The position numbers were made by a program, and so were the translations under genes. From Chitinophagaceae bacterium (lineage in GTDB: Bacteria > Bacteroidota > Bacteroidia > Chitinophagales > Chitinophagaceae): DNA of 64,000 nt. The stretch spans positions 22,995 to 86,994 of the forward strand of contig CANFLL010000005.1 in the NCBI GenBank assembly GCA_947447825.1, read 5' to 3'. Below are positions 44,938 through 53,135 of the stretch, piece after piece; position 1 is the stretch's first letter; the number at the start of each line of letters is the position of its first letter. Below the pieces are notes generated by a model. It saw only the letters and a list, made by a program, of their open reading frames with translations, was not told where the DNA came from and made no database searches.

Positions 44938-45080
44938 GTTTAACACAAAGGACACTAAGAAGAAACTAAGGACACCAAGGTTTAAAGTCCAAATCAAATT
45001 GTATTGAACACAAACTATAATAAATAATCCTTGTGTTTATTAGGAAAACCTTTGTGCTCTTAATGGTTAAATAGTCCTGA
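44938..45080. repeat. Dispersed inverted-arm element, copy 2
   Basis: It aligns with 33357-33511 over its full length, including ACACCAAGGTTTAAAGTCC and AATCCTTGTGTTTATTAGG. The left (CACAAAGGACACTAAG) and right (AAACCTTTGTGCTC) arms are imperfect reverse complements. It lies between the rpmB operon terminator and the crp-type regulator start, so it may carry or disturb the regulator's promoter. Confidence 0.7.
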
Positions 45081-45107
45081 GTAGCCATTTGATTTATCAA
45101 CCACAAA

Positions 45108-45140
45108 TAAGAAAGGGGTTGCCTTTAAAGACAACCCCTC
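45108..45140 (-). terminator. Terminator of the rpmB-rpmG-DUF4295 operon
   Basis: On the minus strand GGGGTTGTC pairs with GGCAACCCC with one G-T pair, followed by TTTCTT. Confidence 0.7.
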
Positions 45141-45162
45141 CAATATAGTATGTAGCAAAAGA

Positions 45163-45336
45163 CTATTTTTCTTCTAAGAAATCCTTAATCTTATCCTTAT
45201 GGATGATTGCTTCTTTAAAAGTATATGCACCAGTCTTAGGGCTGCGTACAGCCTTGATTACTTTAGTGTAGTTTTTTGCCTCAGCGGCTGCTTTCTGATC
45301 TTTTGTCTTAATCGCCGTTTTTGCTGCTTTTGCCAT
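45163..45336 (-). CDS. DUF4295 family small basic protein
   Basis: A 57-residue basic protein missed by the ORF track. It contains KVIKAVRSPKTGAYTFKEAI, the core of the Bacteroidota-specific DUF4295 family, found directly downstream of rpmG. It begins 2 nt after the rpmG stop. Its position, size and basic nature suggest a ribosome-associated protein, but that is an inference. No metal or catalytic motif is visible. Confidence 0.88.
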   Translation of the reverse strand: MAKAAKTAIKTKDQKAAAEAKNYTKVIKAVRSPKTGAYTFKEAIIHKDKIKDFLEEK

Positions 45337-45338
45337 GA

Positions 45339-45521
45339 TTATTTAATTTCTTTATGAACAGTTACTTTTTTCAAAATTGGGTTAAACTTCTTCAACTCCA
45401 AACGTTCTGGGTTGTTTTTCTTATTTTTCTTGGTGATATAGCGACTAGTACCTGGTTGACCACTTGTTTTGTGCTCGGTACATTCTAAAATCACCTGAAC
45501 TCTATTGCCTTTCTTTGCCAT
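45339..45521 (-). CDS. rpmG: 50S ribosomal protein L33
   Basis: A 60-residue large-subunit protein. Core: [30 protein letters not shown]. Of the zinc-finger cysteines only one (in LECTEH) is kept, so this is the zinc-free type. It follows rpmB by 27 nt and precedes DUF4295 by 2 nt, the standard Bacteroidota order. Confidence 0.95.
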   Translation of the reverse strand: MAKKGNRVQVILECTEHKTSGQPGTSRYITKKNKKNNPERLELKKFNPILKKVTVHKEIK

Positions 45522-45548
45522 TGCTATTAATAGTTTGCAGTGTTATAA

Positions 45549-45785
45549 TTAAATTTTTTCTCCTTTAGCCCTCAAAAGCTTTACAGTAGCACCCAAACCA
45601 TTTTTATTGATGGTACGGATAGCTTCAGAAGATACCTTTAAGGTAATCCAACGGTCTTCCTCAGCATAGAAGAAACGCTTAGTTTGTAAATTTGGCAAGA
45701 ACCTGCGTTTAGTCTTAATGTTTGAGTGAGAAACACTATTTCCTGTGATTGGCCTCTTACCTGTTACCTGACATACTCTAGACAT
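45549..45785 (-). CDS. rpmB: 50S ribosomal protein L28
   Basis: A 78-residue large-subunit protein starting [16 protein letters not shown], with NVSHSN-like [20 protein letters not shown] and a C-terminal [16 protein letters not shown]. The ORF track starts 21 residues upstream at an ATG inside the promoter region; the ATG at 45785 gives the known N-terminus. A promoter sits just upstream at 45807-45836. Confidence 0.95.
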   Translation of the reverse strand: MSRVCQVTGKRPITGNSVSHSNIKTKRRFLPNLQTKRFFYAEEDRWITLKVSSEAIRTINKNGLGATVKLLRAKGEKI

Positions 45786-45806
45786 GATGTAAAATTTTTC
45801 GGACGG

Positions 45807-45836
45807 CAAATGTATGGGTTGATTTTTGAATAGCAA
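45807..45836 (-). promoter_or_regulatory. rpmB operon promoter
   Basis: TACATTTG on the minus strand (45814 to 45807) fits TAnnTTTG, and a TTG at 45836-45834 lies 19 bp upstream as expected for -33. The leader to rpmB is about 20 nt. Confidence 0.72.
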
Positions 45837-45973
45837 TGGATAATTCAAAAAATAGTCTTCTTTTTTATTGATTTATATTTCAAAACTAATAAAAAAAGAT
45901 TCAATGGAACTATTAGCGGATAATATTTGTTCATTTGCCATTCAAAATATAGTATTCATTTAAAAATGCAGTT

Positions 45974-46798
45974 ATGAAATCAATCTTGAGTTTCTTATTA
46001 TTTGCTGTTACAAGCTTTTCGTTTGGTCAAAAACATGAGCTAACAAAACTTTGGGAAACAGACACAGTTCTCAAAACACCTGAGAGTGCTTTGCCATACT
46101 TTAAAGGAGATTATCTCTTTGTTTCGAATATTGATGGAAAAGCAAATGAAAAAGATGGGAAAGGATCTATCGGTAAAGTCTCATTCGAAGGTAAAGTATT
46201 GCTTACAGACTGGATATCTGGGTTGAATGCTCCTAAAGGAATGGGGATTTATAAAAACAAGCTCTACGTTGCCGACCTATCCGAAGTAGTGGTAATTGAC
46301 ATCAAAAAGGCTAAAATTATAAATCACATACCAGTGGAAGGTGCTACTTTTTTGAACGACATTGCTATTGATAAAAATGGAGTAGTGTATGTAAGCGATA
46401 CGAGAAAGTTTACTGTACACAAAATAGAAAATGAAGTAGCTAGTCTTTACCTAGATAAACTTAAAGGACCAAATGGTTTATATTGCGATAAGGATACACT
46501 TTATGTGTTAGACAAAGGTTCTCTTTTGAAAGTTGATGTTAAAAAGAAAATCACAACGGTGGCTGATGGAATGGAAGCTAGTACTGATGGATTGGAAAAA
46601 GTGGACGATGGAGAGTTTTTGGTTACTGCTTGGTCTGGCATCTGTTATTATGTAAAAGCTGATGGTAGTAAGCAAGTGTTGTTTGATAACAGAGACAAAA
46701 AAATTAACAGTGCCGACATTGGCTTCGATCCTAAGAAAAAGATTGTATATGTGCCAACATTCTATGGGAACAAGATTGTGGCCTATCAACTGAAATAA
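45974..46798 (+). CDS. Secreted SMP-30/NHL-like beta-propeller protein
   Basis: A 274-residue protein with a signal peptide (MKSILSFLLFAVTSFSFGQ). The sequence is a series of propeller blades: GLNAPKGMGIYKNKLYVADL, GATFLNDIAIDKNGVVYVSDT, LKGPNGLYCDKDTLYVLDKG and INSADIGFDPKKKIVYVPTFYGNKIVAYQL. It resembles the SMP-30/gluconolactonase fold but the enzyme's metal ligands cannot be assigned, so function is unknown. It converges on engB through a long hairpin. Confidence 0.8.
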   Translation: MKSILSFLLFAVTSFSFGQKHELTKLWETDTVLKTPESALPYFKGDYLFVSNIDGKANEKDGKGSIGKVSFEGKVLLTDWISGLNAPKGMGIYKNKLYVADLSEVVVIDIKKAKIINHIPVEGATFLNDIAIDKNGVVYVSDTRKFTVHKIENEVASLYLDKLKGPNGLYCDKDTLYVLDKGSLLKVDVKKKITTVADGMEASTDGLEKVDDGEFLVTAWSGICYYVKADGSKQVLFDNRDKKINSADIGFDPKKKIVYVPTFYGNKIVAYQLK

Positions 46799-46893
46799 GT
46801 GAAAAATATGAGTGGTAAGTGGTGTATCGAATTTTGAGAGTGTAAGTTGAAAGTAAACCTTTTTGCCACTTACCTCTCATATTTTTCACTTAT
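46795..46893. terminator. 28-bp inverted repeat between convergent genes
   Basis: Arms 46795-46822 and 46866-46893 match at 27 of 28 positions (AAGTGAAAAATATGAG... with its complement). The loop is 43 nt. It lies between two convergent genes and might terminate both, although the long loop and lack of a T tail make this uncertain. The words AAGTGAAAA also occur in the heptamer repeat at 51661. Confidence 0.55.
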
Positions 46894-46932
46894 TTGATTA
46901 TCGACTCTTAATTTAAAATCCAAATTCCAAAT

Positions 46933-47574
46933 TTACAATTTCTCTTCCTCCGCCCATTCTGCATTGCAGCGTTCAATGAAGTTGAGTATTTCTTCGCGTC
47001 CTTGGTTTTTGGTGGCACTAGTCACGAAACTCTGTGGCAGAAATTGCCATGTTTCACGCATTGCATCCAGAAAAGCTTTCACATTACGATCAACAGCTCC
47101 AGGCTTTTCTTTATCTGATTTAGTGAATGCTAACGTGAATGGTATTTGCCATTCTGCCAATTGGGTTAAAAAAGCCAAATCAATCTTCTGAGGACCATGA
47201 CGACTGTCTATCAACACAAAAACATTAATAAGATTAGGTCTTTTGCGCAGGTAGTTTTCTATCATCTGTTCCCAACGGCGGCGAGTGCTTTGCGAAATAA
47301 CTGCATAACCATACCCTGGCAAATCTACCAGATTCCATTTCATTCTTGGTGCTTTAGGCCCTGTAGTACTCTCTATGGAAAAGTGATTAATAAGCTGTGT
47401 TTTGCCCGGAGAGGCAGAGGTTTTAGCCAGCTTTTGTTGCTTACATATAGAGTTGATGAGGGATGATTTGCCCACATTACTACGACCAATAAATGCATAT
47501 TCGGGCCTATCGGGCGGCGGGCATTGGGCAACATCCGGAGAGGAGATAACGTAGGTAGCTGATATAATTTGCAT
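46933..47574 (-). CDS. engB: Ribosome biogenesis GTPase YsxC/EngB
   Basis: A 213-residue circularly standard TRAFAC GTPase needed for late large-subunit assembly. G1 is GRSNVGKS at 30-37, G3 is DLPGYGYA, G4 is TKSDKEK near 138 and G5 is SATKNQG. The N-terminus MQIISATYVISSPDVAQCP is typical. ATG start. The upstream DNA is a repeat-rich region. Confidence 0.95.
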   Translation of the reverse strand: MQIISATYVISSPDVAQCPPPDRPEYAFIGRSNVGKSSLINSICKQQKLAKTSASPGKTQLINHFSIESTTGPKAPRMKWNLVDLPGYGYAVISQSTRRRWEQMIENYLRKRPNLINVFVLIDSRHGPQKIDLAFLTQLAEWQIPFTLAFTKSDKEKPGAVDRNVKAFLDAMRETWQFLPQSFVTSATKNQGREEILNFIERCNAEWAEEEKL

Positions 47575-47615
47575 CGTGTAAAGATAGTGTTCTGAAATTG
47601 TATGAGAAATAAAGA

Positions 47616-47978
47616 ATGATTATCCGCTATTTGGTAATTCACTCTACTTTCCCTTTAATCTTCGCTGTCATCCTGTAGGGATCTAACAAAATTATGGAAT
47701 TTGTATAACTCGGTTACATCCCTTCTGGATGACGTGTGTGTAACATTTTTTCAACAGAAATGAAATATGAATAATTTGCCACCAATTTCGCTAATGAACA
47801 CTAATAAATATATTCTATTCCATTCGTGTTTATTAGTGTAGTTAGTGGCAAAATGCTTTCTCTGCCAAGTTTTCTTGTCTCCATAAACTCTTTGAAAAAA
47901 AATGTTACACACATACCTGTATGACAGCGAAGTGTTTATTAGGTTCTTGAAATATTTTACCAAATAGCGGATAGTCAT
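47616..47978. repeat. Nested imperfect inverted repeat, 363 bp
   Basis: Paired segments from outside in: 47616-47637 with 47957-47978 (TTATCCGCTATTTGGTAA and its complement), 47660-47671 with 47921-47932 (CTTCGCTGTCAT), GTGTGTAACATTTTTTCAA near 47734-47753 with its complement near 47892-47912, and TTTGCCACCAATTTC...CACTAATAAA with TTTATTAGTGTAG...GTGGCAAAA in the centre. A further small hairpin (GTCATCC...GGATGAC, 47667-47733) lies inside the left arm. It looks like several repeats inserted in or grown around one another. The ORF at 47751-47978 is not credible. Confidence 0.8.
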
Positions 47979-48566
47979 TAAATTTTGATTATAAGCTCCA
48001 CCTCTGCGTTCCTAAATGCAAACTATTAACCACACCTTTGATGAGAAACAAAAAGGCATTGAAATTTAGGTGTATAACCAAAACAAAAAAGCCTCTAGTT
48101 CTTTGATTAAAGCGTAGCATTTTAGTAATAAAGTACGGAACATTGGTTTTTTGGTAGATAAATTGGAATCCAAAATGTTCACTTTTATGTTAAAATGGTG
48201 AAAAGTTGGCACATAAAAAAGAGAATTGAACTGAAAAGTGTCCTAAAAAAGTTTGCAAGTGTGTGTTTTTAATCAAAACACCTACTAAACAATCTAAACA
48301 GTACCCCTAATCAGTTATAAATGAACCAGTGAAAGTTTGATGTTCCAGAACATCAAACCCAAGTTCTGGAACATTGACTAAAAATTGTGCTCTTAAAAAA
48401 ACTTTAACACACCCAAAATGCATACATTCAAATTTTCCCTCTATTTTCTGTATTGATGGCTTACGAAAACACGGGTTATTAAATATTTTTTAAACAATTT
48501 TTAAATCGTAAAATCACGTCACAAGCAGTAATAGGTTTCAGGGGATTAAGGGTTGTTCAAATTATA
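47979..48566. other. Gene-free region with a short perfect palindrome
   Basis: About 590 bp of AT-rich DNA. The only structure seen is a palindrome at 48335-48358 (GTTTGATGTTC, 2 nt, GAACATCAAAC) followed by a second half-match TTCTGGAACA, and a smaller one near 48264-48283 (GTGTTTTTAATCAAAACAC). No gene, RNA or mobile element is recognised. A degenerate coding remnant follows. Confidence 0.45.
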
Positions 48567-49007
48567 GTGCGCAGAAGAGAAATAGCAGATGCCATTTTAG
48601 AAAGCACTTACTATACCACACCAAGCCCTACTCTAATTGAAATTAGGGATTCAGCAAGCTTGTTAGAATTAAAATATAATCTCTCCCGCAAAAAAGGGCC
48701 AGCAGCTACAAACGCAATGCGGCTACAATTGAAAGCACATAGAAAAATAATGGTTAAATTCTTGGCTTACAACCAGCAAGCCAGTGGAGGTGATGCCACA
48801 AAAATAGAAACAGCTTCATTAACTGTTAATGGAAGCGGTACAGCATCACAACTTTTGGGTAGGGTATATGGATTAAAAGGAAAAACAAGCGACATGATTG
48901 GTCAATTATTTATTTTTGTTAGGGTTATAATTTTCAAGATAATCCCAGTCCCAAAAACTCTCCCACCACAAATACACTTCCGCACACTAGAATTAAATCT
49001 TGTTTAG
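48567..49007 (+). pseudogene. Remnant of a repeat-type Bacteroidota protein
   Basis: A 146-codon frame beginning GTG. The segment YTTPSPTLIEIRDSASLLELKY...RKKGPAATNAMRLQLKAHRKIMVKFLAYNQ resembles the N-terminal region of a Bacteroidota family that continues into a fibronectin type III domain. Here no such domain follows: after about residue 112 the frame runs into the 3' end of folC on the opposite strand (74-bp overlap), and no ATG is available at the beginning. It is probably a truncated gene. A real small gene cannot be excluded. Confidence 0.45.
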
Positions 49008-50238
49008 TTGCATGGTCTTTGGCTGCTTGCACCGCATCGGTCGCTGTTGCATAATGGTTGCCTATCAATCCAAAAGCCTTGCCCTGTGCTTGCATCATTT
49101 GCTCATTAAGTGCTCTGGGTATTTGTGCTTTGGTGAAATAGTAGGTGGCCTGTTTGGGTAATAGTGCCAATACGCCATTTATGTCCTTGTCCTTCGCCAT
49201 CCCAATCACAACATGAAGGTGGGTGTAGGTGCAAAGTTCCAATTGTTCCACTAGTTGCTTAATGCCGTCCTCATTGTGCGCCACATCCACAATCAGGAGT
49301 GGATCTTTCTGTATCATTTCCCAACGACCATGCAAACCAGTAAGTTGTTTCACGTTGCATAATCCCTTTTTAATGGTCTCCCTTGTTAATACATAACCAA
49401 TTTTGTTCAGTTGGCTGGTTGCTTCCAGTACGGTAAGTAGGTTTTTAATCTGATATAAGCCAGGCAAATCCAACTGATACGTTTCATGTTCATTTGTGTT
49501 GTTTACGGCAACTTCAATGGTAAGTAGATGGGGTTCGGCATTGAAATTTACTACATAGCGTGTTTGTTGTGCAAAAATGATGGGGCTGTTTTCATTGTTT
49601 GCCTTATCCTTAAAGATGGACTTTGTTTCGGGCAATGCTTCTCCAATCACCACAGGAATAGAGGGTTTTATGATACCCGCTTTTTCAAAAGCTATTCCTT
49701 GGAGTGTATTACCTAAAATGCTTACATGATCGAAACCTATATTGGTTATGATGCTTAATTGTGGGGTGATGATATTGGTACTGTCTAATCTGCCACCCAA
49801 GCCCACTTCAATCACAGCTACATCTACTTGTTGTTGGGCAAAATAGTAGAAAGCCATTGCTACCGTTATCTCAAAAAACGAAGGTTGAATCTCCTCGATA
49901 AGTGGGATTACCTTTTGGGTAAAGTCAATCACAAATTGTTCATCACACCATTGCCCGTTCACCTTAATGCGTTCCCTAAAGTCTACCAAATGAGGAGAAG
50001 TGTATAAACCAGTTTTGTATCCGCCAGTTTGCAAGATAGCTGCAAGTGAATGGCTGGTGCTTCCTTTGCCATTTGTGCCAGCAACATGTATGCTCTTAAA
50101 TTGCCGATGTGGATTGCCTAATGCCTCACAAAGCAGAATAGTATTCGTTAAATCTACCTTCAAAGCTGCAGCACCAATGTGGCTAAACATGGGTAGTTTA
50201 TTGAACAAATAATCGAGTGTTTCCTTGTAAGTCATCAT
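48934..50238 (-). CDS. folC: Bifunctional folylpolyglutamate synthase/dihydrofolate synthase
   Basis: FolC adds glutamate to dihydropteroate and extends the polyglutamate chain of folates. The 434-residue ligase has the P-loop HVAGTNGKGSTSHSLAAILQ (about 50-69), SPHLVDFRERIKVNG, VAVIEVGLGGRLDSTNI, NIGFDHVSILGNT and the C-terminal LIVDVAHNEDGIKQL. All catalytic-lobe motifs are present. Two ATGs in tandem lie at 50238 and 50235; either may be used. It is transcribed towards the remnant at 48567. Confidence 0.95.
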   Translation of the reverse strand: MMTYKETLDYLFNKLPMFSHIGAAALKVDLTNTILLCEALGNPHRQFKSIHVAGTNGKGSTSHSLAAILQTGGYKTGLYTSPHLVDFRERIKVNGQWCDEQFVIDFTQKVIPLIEEIQPSFFEITVAMAFYYFAQQQVDVAVIEVGLGGRLDSTNIITPQLSIITNIGFDHVSILGNTLQGIAFEKAGIIKPSIPVVIGEALPETKSIFKDKANNENSPIIFAQQTRYVVNFNAEPHLLTIEVAVNNTNEHETYQLDLPGLYQIKNLLTVLEATSQLNKIGYVLTRETIKKGLCNVKQLTGLHGRWEMIQKDPLLIVDVAHNEDGIKQLVEQLELCTYTHLHVVIGMAKDKDINGVLALLPKQATYYFTKAQIPRALNEQMMQAQGKAFGLIGNHYATATDAVQAAKDHATKQDLILVCGSVFVVGEFLGLGLS

Positions 50239-50295
50239 TTGTAATGTTTAATGATTAGTTGTTTAATTAGGGATTAATCTTCAAACATTAAACAT

Positions 50296-50658
50296 TTAAT
50301 CATTATTATGGTTACGCTTTGCTGTTTTTATACTACTGGTTATCATTTTTAGGAGTTCGATAGCTTCATTATTAATACTTTCAAACTGGGGTTTAATTAT
50401 GTAATTAGTTAGTTTTAGCAGTTCTAACCAATATAGTGTTTCATTAATTTCTTTTTGAGACATAGATAATCTATGAATAAAATTCGGTCTGCTTTCTCCA
50501 AAACACGTTTACCTAATATTTGCTCCAACTGATGTGCTACTTCTAATTATCTGCTTCGAGATTAAATACTCCTTATGATCTGTATCTAGAAACTTATATA
50601 AATTAACAATACGAACTGCAAAGAATAAGCTTTTATCTTTCAATATATTTCCTTTCAA
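50296..50658 (-). pseudogene. Four-helix-bundle (23S rRNA intervening-sequence type) protein gene with an in-frame stop
   Basis: Read from about 50658, the frame gives KDKSLFFAVRIVNLYKFL, RSSTSVGANIR, then TAA at 50511-50509, and continues GESRPNFIHRLSMSQKEINE, then YWLELLKLTNYI to a stop at 50296. The two halves together match the IVS-type four-helix-bundle family of about 120 residues, with the stop just after the conserved SVGANI segment. No frameshift is needed; a single base change explains it. The family also includes standalone proteins without rRNA insertion. The track ORF 50509-50748 is the N-terminal half with an extension. Confidence 0.8.
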
Positions 50659-50761
50659 GGAATAATAGTGAATAATGAGTAACGATAATTGATTAACACA
50701 AGTGATTAAATTTTTAGAAAGATAAAAAGAGGTACAATTGTTAATCACTAATCATTAAAAA

Positions 50762-51655
50762 CTATTCTCCTCTCAATTTAAAGCTAAACAGAATGGTGCC
50801 TGCTTCTACGTCGTCGGTGGCAGGGTTAAGTTTTAATTCCCTTGCTTTTCGTAGTGCAATATTCCACATACTCTTGTTTGGAGTGGTAGTGCCTTTAGGG
50901 TTTATTGATGCGTTAGTTACATTGCCCGCATTATCCACTGTAATATCTACCGCTACCTTACCAGGTTCATTAAAATCATCTTCAAAGTTGGGATACTTAT
51001 TAATCCTTCTTCCTTTAAGGCCTGTTCTAATACTCACCCCACTTTTGCCCGCATCCGAATTGCCTGTGTAGCTATCACCATTGGGGTTGCCATTTGGTTT
51101 TCCTTGATCGCCTTTTCCACCAGCAACACCTTGACTAGATACGCCATTGTAACTATCAGCACCGTTGCCACCATTGCCAGTTCCGCCAGAATACTTGCCC
51201 ATTTGTGCCCTAGGTTTTGGAACAACAGGCGCAGGAGTGGTGATGGAAGAAGGCTTCTTAACTTCAACAGCAGGTGTTTTCTTGGGGGTTGCAGGTGTTG
51301 ACTTTACAATCGGATTATTAATTACAGGCACATCATTGGTTTCATTTGGGTCAGCATTAATCGGTTGATTTTGTGCAGCAGGTTGCGAAATGGGTGCTAC
51401 TGCATTATCACTAGATGTAACATCTTTTGATGGATCGCCCGGCTGTTGTGGTGCCACATCGCCAGCACCAGTTTCGCTATTACCAAGGTTTACCTCAATG
51501 CCAGTATCGGCAATGGGAGGTGGCGTTTGTGGCTCTGTCCAATGAACCCAATAAAAAACAATGAAAAGTAAAGCGCAAATCAGTATCGTTAATCCTGCTG
51601 CCTTCGCATTTTTTTGTCTCTCAAAGTTTGCTTGTGTCGATGAATATGTTGCCAT
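50762..51655 (-). CDS. TonB-like energy transducer
   Basis: A 297-residue protein with one N-terminal membrane segment (GLTILICALLFIVFYWVHW), a proline-, asparagine- and glycine-rich periplasmic linker, and a C-terminal TonB-like domain (PGKVAVDITVDNAGNVTNASINPKGTTTPNKS... then ILFSFKLRG). TonB links the ExbBD proton motor to outer-membrane receptors. The C-terminal domain lacks the usual YP box but has the expected strands. The TauE-family gene is 248 nt upstream on the same strand, across a heptamer-repeat region. Confidence 0.78.
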   Translation of the reverse strand: MATYSSTQANFERQKNAKAAGLTILICALLFIVFYWVHWTEPQTPPPIADTGIEVNLGNSETGAGDVAPQQPGDPSKDVTSSDNAVAPISQPAAQNQPINADPNETNDVPVINNPIVKSTPATPKKTPAVEVKKPSSITTPAPVVPKPRAQMGKYSGGTGNGGNGADSYNGVSSQGVAGGKGDQGKPNGNPNGDSYTGNSDAGKSGVSIRTGLKGRRINKYPNFEDDFNEPGKVAVDITVDNAGNVTNASINPKGTTTPNKSMWNIALRKARELKLNPATDDVEAGTILFSFKLRGE

Positions 51656-51660
51656 AAATA

Positions 51661-51912
51661 GTTAAAGTTAAAAGTTAAAAGTCAAAAGTGAAAAGTGAAA
51701 AGTCAAAAGTGAAAAGTGAATAGCCATGCCTACAGTATAATTTAGAGTCGAAAGTAAACTCTTTCTGCTTTCAGTTCATTTTTCTAAGAAATACTTTTTC
51801 TTACTTTACACTTTTAACTCAACTCTCAACTCTTAACACTCCACTCTTTACTTTCGACTTTCGACTTTTCACTCTTTACTTTTCACTTTTCACTTTTTAC
51901 TTTTCACTTTCC
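51661..51912. repeat. Heptamer-phased inverted repeat
   Basis: The left part (51661-51720) is made of short words such as AAAAGTG, AAAAGTC and AAAAGTT in tandem. The right part (about 51835-51912) has the complementary words CTTTTCA, CTTTTGA-like and CTTTCGACTT. Together they can form a long imperfect hairpin. A middle stretch has CTTTCTGCTTTCAG and other less regular DNA. Similar words flank several other genes in this window. Confidence 0.8.
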
Positions 51913-52683
51913 ACTAGAAATAAAAACATCATACCCAAACTTTAGCAATGTTGCGGTAACGATGCAAAGGAAAAAGATGCGGATAAAACCATTACCTTTT
52001 TTGATGGCAAACCTTGCACCGAGCATTCCGCCCACCGAGTTGCTTACAGCCATGGGTATGGCTATTGACCAAATTATTTTTCCTTTTAGAATAAATAGCA
52101 CTATCGACCCAAAATTTGTAGAAAGGTTTACCATCTTAGCTTTGGAAGATGCTTGCAGAAAATCGTAGCCTAATAAACTAACGAAAGCCAAAACTAAAAA
52201 ACTTCCAGTTCCTGGACCAACGAATCCATCATATATTCCTATTGAAAGGCTAATGCACACTGCATAAATATAGAGTGTACCCATAGAATGTTCTTTGGAT
52301 ACTTGTTGCCCAAAATCTTTTTTAAAATAAGTGTACACGGCAACCAAGGCAAGGATGACAAACAGTAAGGGTTTCATAAATGCATTACTAATTATGGTAA
52401 GCAGAAACGAACCCAAAAAGGCAGCACAAAGTGCAATAACCATCATTAACAGAAGAAGAGGCCAATTGGGTTTTTGCTTGCGTACATATTGGTAGGCGGC
52501 AAAGCTTGTTCCGCTAAAAGCAGGAATTTTAAGCGTACCAATAACGGTTGCTACAGGTATTTGTGGCAACAAAAGTAGGCTGCAAGGCAATTGTATTAGT
52601 CCTCCTCCGCCCACAATGGCATCTACAAAGCCAGCCGAAAAGGAAACGATACATAACAACAGAAGTGTAAGTGAAAAAAACAT
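51904..52683 (-). CDS. TSUP/TauE-SafE family membrane transporter
   Basis: A 259-residue inner-membrane protein with about eight hydrophobic segments. The first is LLLLCIVSFSAGFVDAIVGGGGLIQLP, the conserved TSUP signature, and the second half repeats it as SLSIGIYDGFVGPGTGSFLVLAFVSLLGYDF. The family exports sulfite, sulfoacetate or other organic anions; the substrate here cannot be deduced. Its last bases overlap the heptamer repeat. A divergent array A4 and pdhB follow on the other side. Confidence 0.9.
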   Translation of the reverse strand: MFFSLTLLLLCIVSFSAGFVDAIVGGGGLIQLPCSLLLLPQIPVATVIGTLKIPAFSGTSFAAYQYVRKQKPNWPLLLLMMVIALCAAFLGSFLLTIISNAFMKPLLFVILALVAVYTYFKKDFGQQVSKEHSMGTLYIYAVCISLSIGIYDGFVGPGTGSFLVLAFVSLLGYDFLQASSKAKMVNLSTNFGSIVLFILKGKIIWSIAIPMAVSNSVGGMLGARFAIKKGNGFIRIFFLCIVTATLLKFGYDVFISSGK

Positions 52684-52856
52684 AGTTGCTTCTTTAAATC
52701 AAAAATAACAGCCTGTATGTTTCAATGTCTTTTTAATTGAAGTAATGTAATAGTGTGATTGGAAAATTAGTTAAATATTTCACCAGGTACATTCACAGAT
52801 TTCATTCTTTACACCAATCCTTAAAAGGTTCAATCAGCTCCAAAATATTCTATTTA

Positions 52857-53055
52857 GGCGGCTAGAGGTCATATTTAGGAGGCTAGAGGTAACATCTTGG
52901 GGGCTAGAGGTCATATTTTGGAGGCTAGAGGTAACATCTTGGGGGCTAGAGGTAATATCTTGGGGGCTAGAGGTCATATTTAGGAGGCTAGAGGTAACAT
53001 CTTGGGGGCTAGAGGTAATATCTTGGGGGCTAGAATTAATATTTAGGAGGCATTT
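52857..53055. repeat. 21-bp tandem array A4 (9 full units plus a partial unit)
   Basis: Nine abutting units from 52857 to 53045, each like GGGGGCTAGAGGTAATATC with a T-rich end, and a 10th that breaks off after GGAGGC. The 63-bp block 52920-52982 is repeated as 52983-53045 with a few changes in the last unit. Several units contain stop codons in the plus frames, so the array is not a gene. It lies between divergent genes, upstream of pdhB. Confidence 0.95.
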
Positions 53056-53083
53056 TATAAACTTTTGTAGTCTAAATATTAAT

Positions 53084-53108
53084 TTTAGGAGGCTAATATC
53101 CTCCTAAA
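53084..53108. promoter_or_regulatory. Hairpin upstream of pdhB containing array-like GGAGG
   Basis: TTTAGGAGG and CCTCCTAAA form a perfect 9-bp stem with a 7-nt loop. The arm sequence is the same as the unit junction of array A4 (TTTAGGAGGC). It lies 53 nt before the -7 element of pdhB. Confidence 0.6.
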
Positions 53109-53135
53109 TGATGATAAAAAACCAATTTTTGAAGG

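Noticed and set aside
44926-44997. N-terminal extension of the Crp-type regulator
   Set aside because: The first 24 residues in the track are encoded by the dispersed repeat; the ATG at 44925 gives a normal length.
45786-45848. N-terminal extension of L28
   Set aside because: It overlaps the promoter, and the ATG at 45785 gives the standard MSRVC start.
47751-47978. 75-residue ORF on the minus strand
   Set aside because: It lies wholly within the nested inverted repeat and has no protein-like features.
50296-50658. Diversity-generating retroelement accessory (Avd-like) protein
   Set aside because: The fold is similar, but no reverse transcriptase, template repeat or variable repeat lies nearby.
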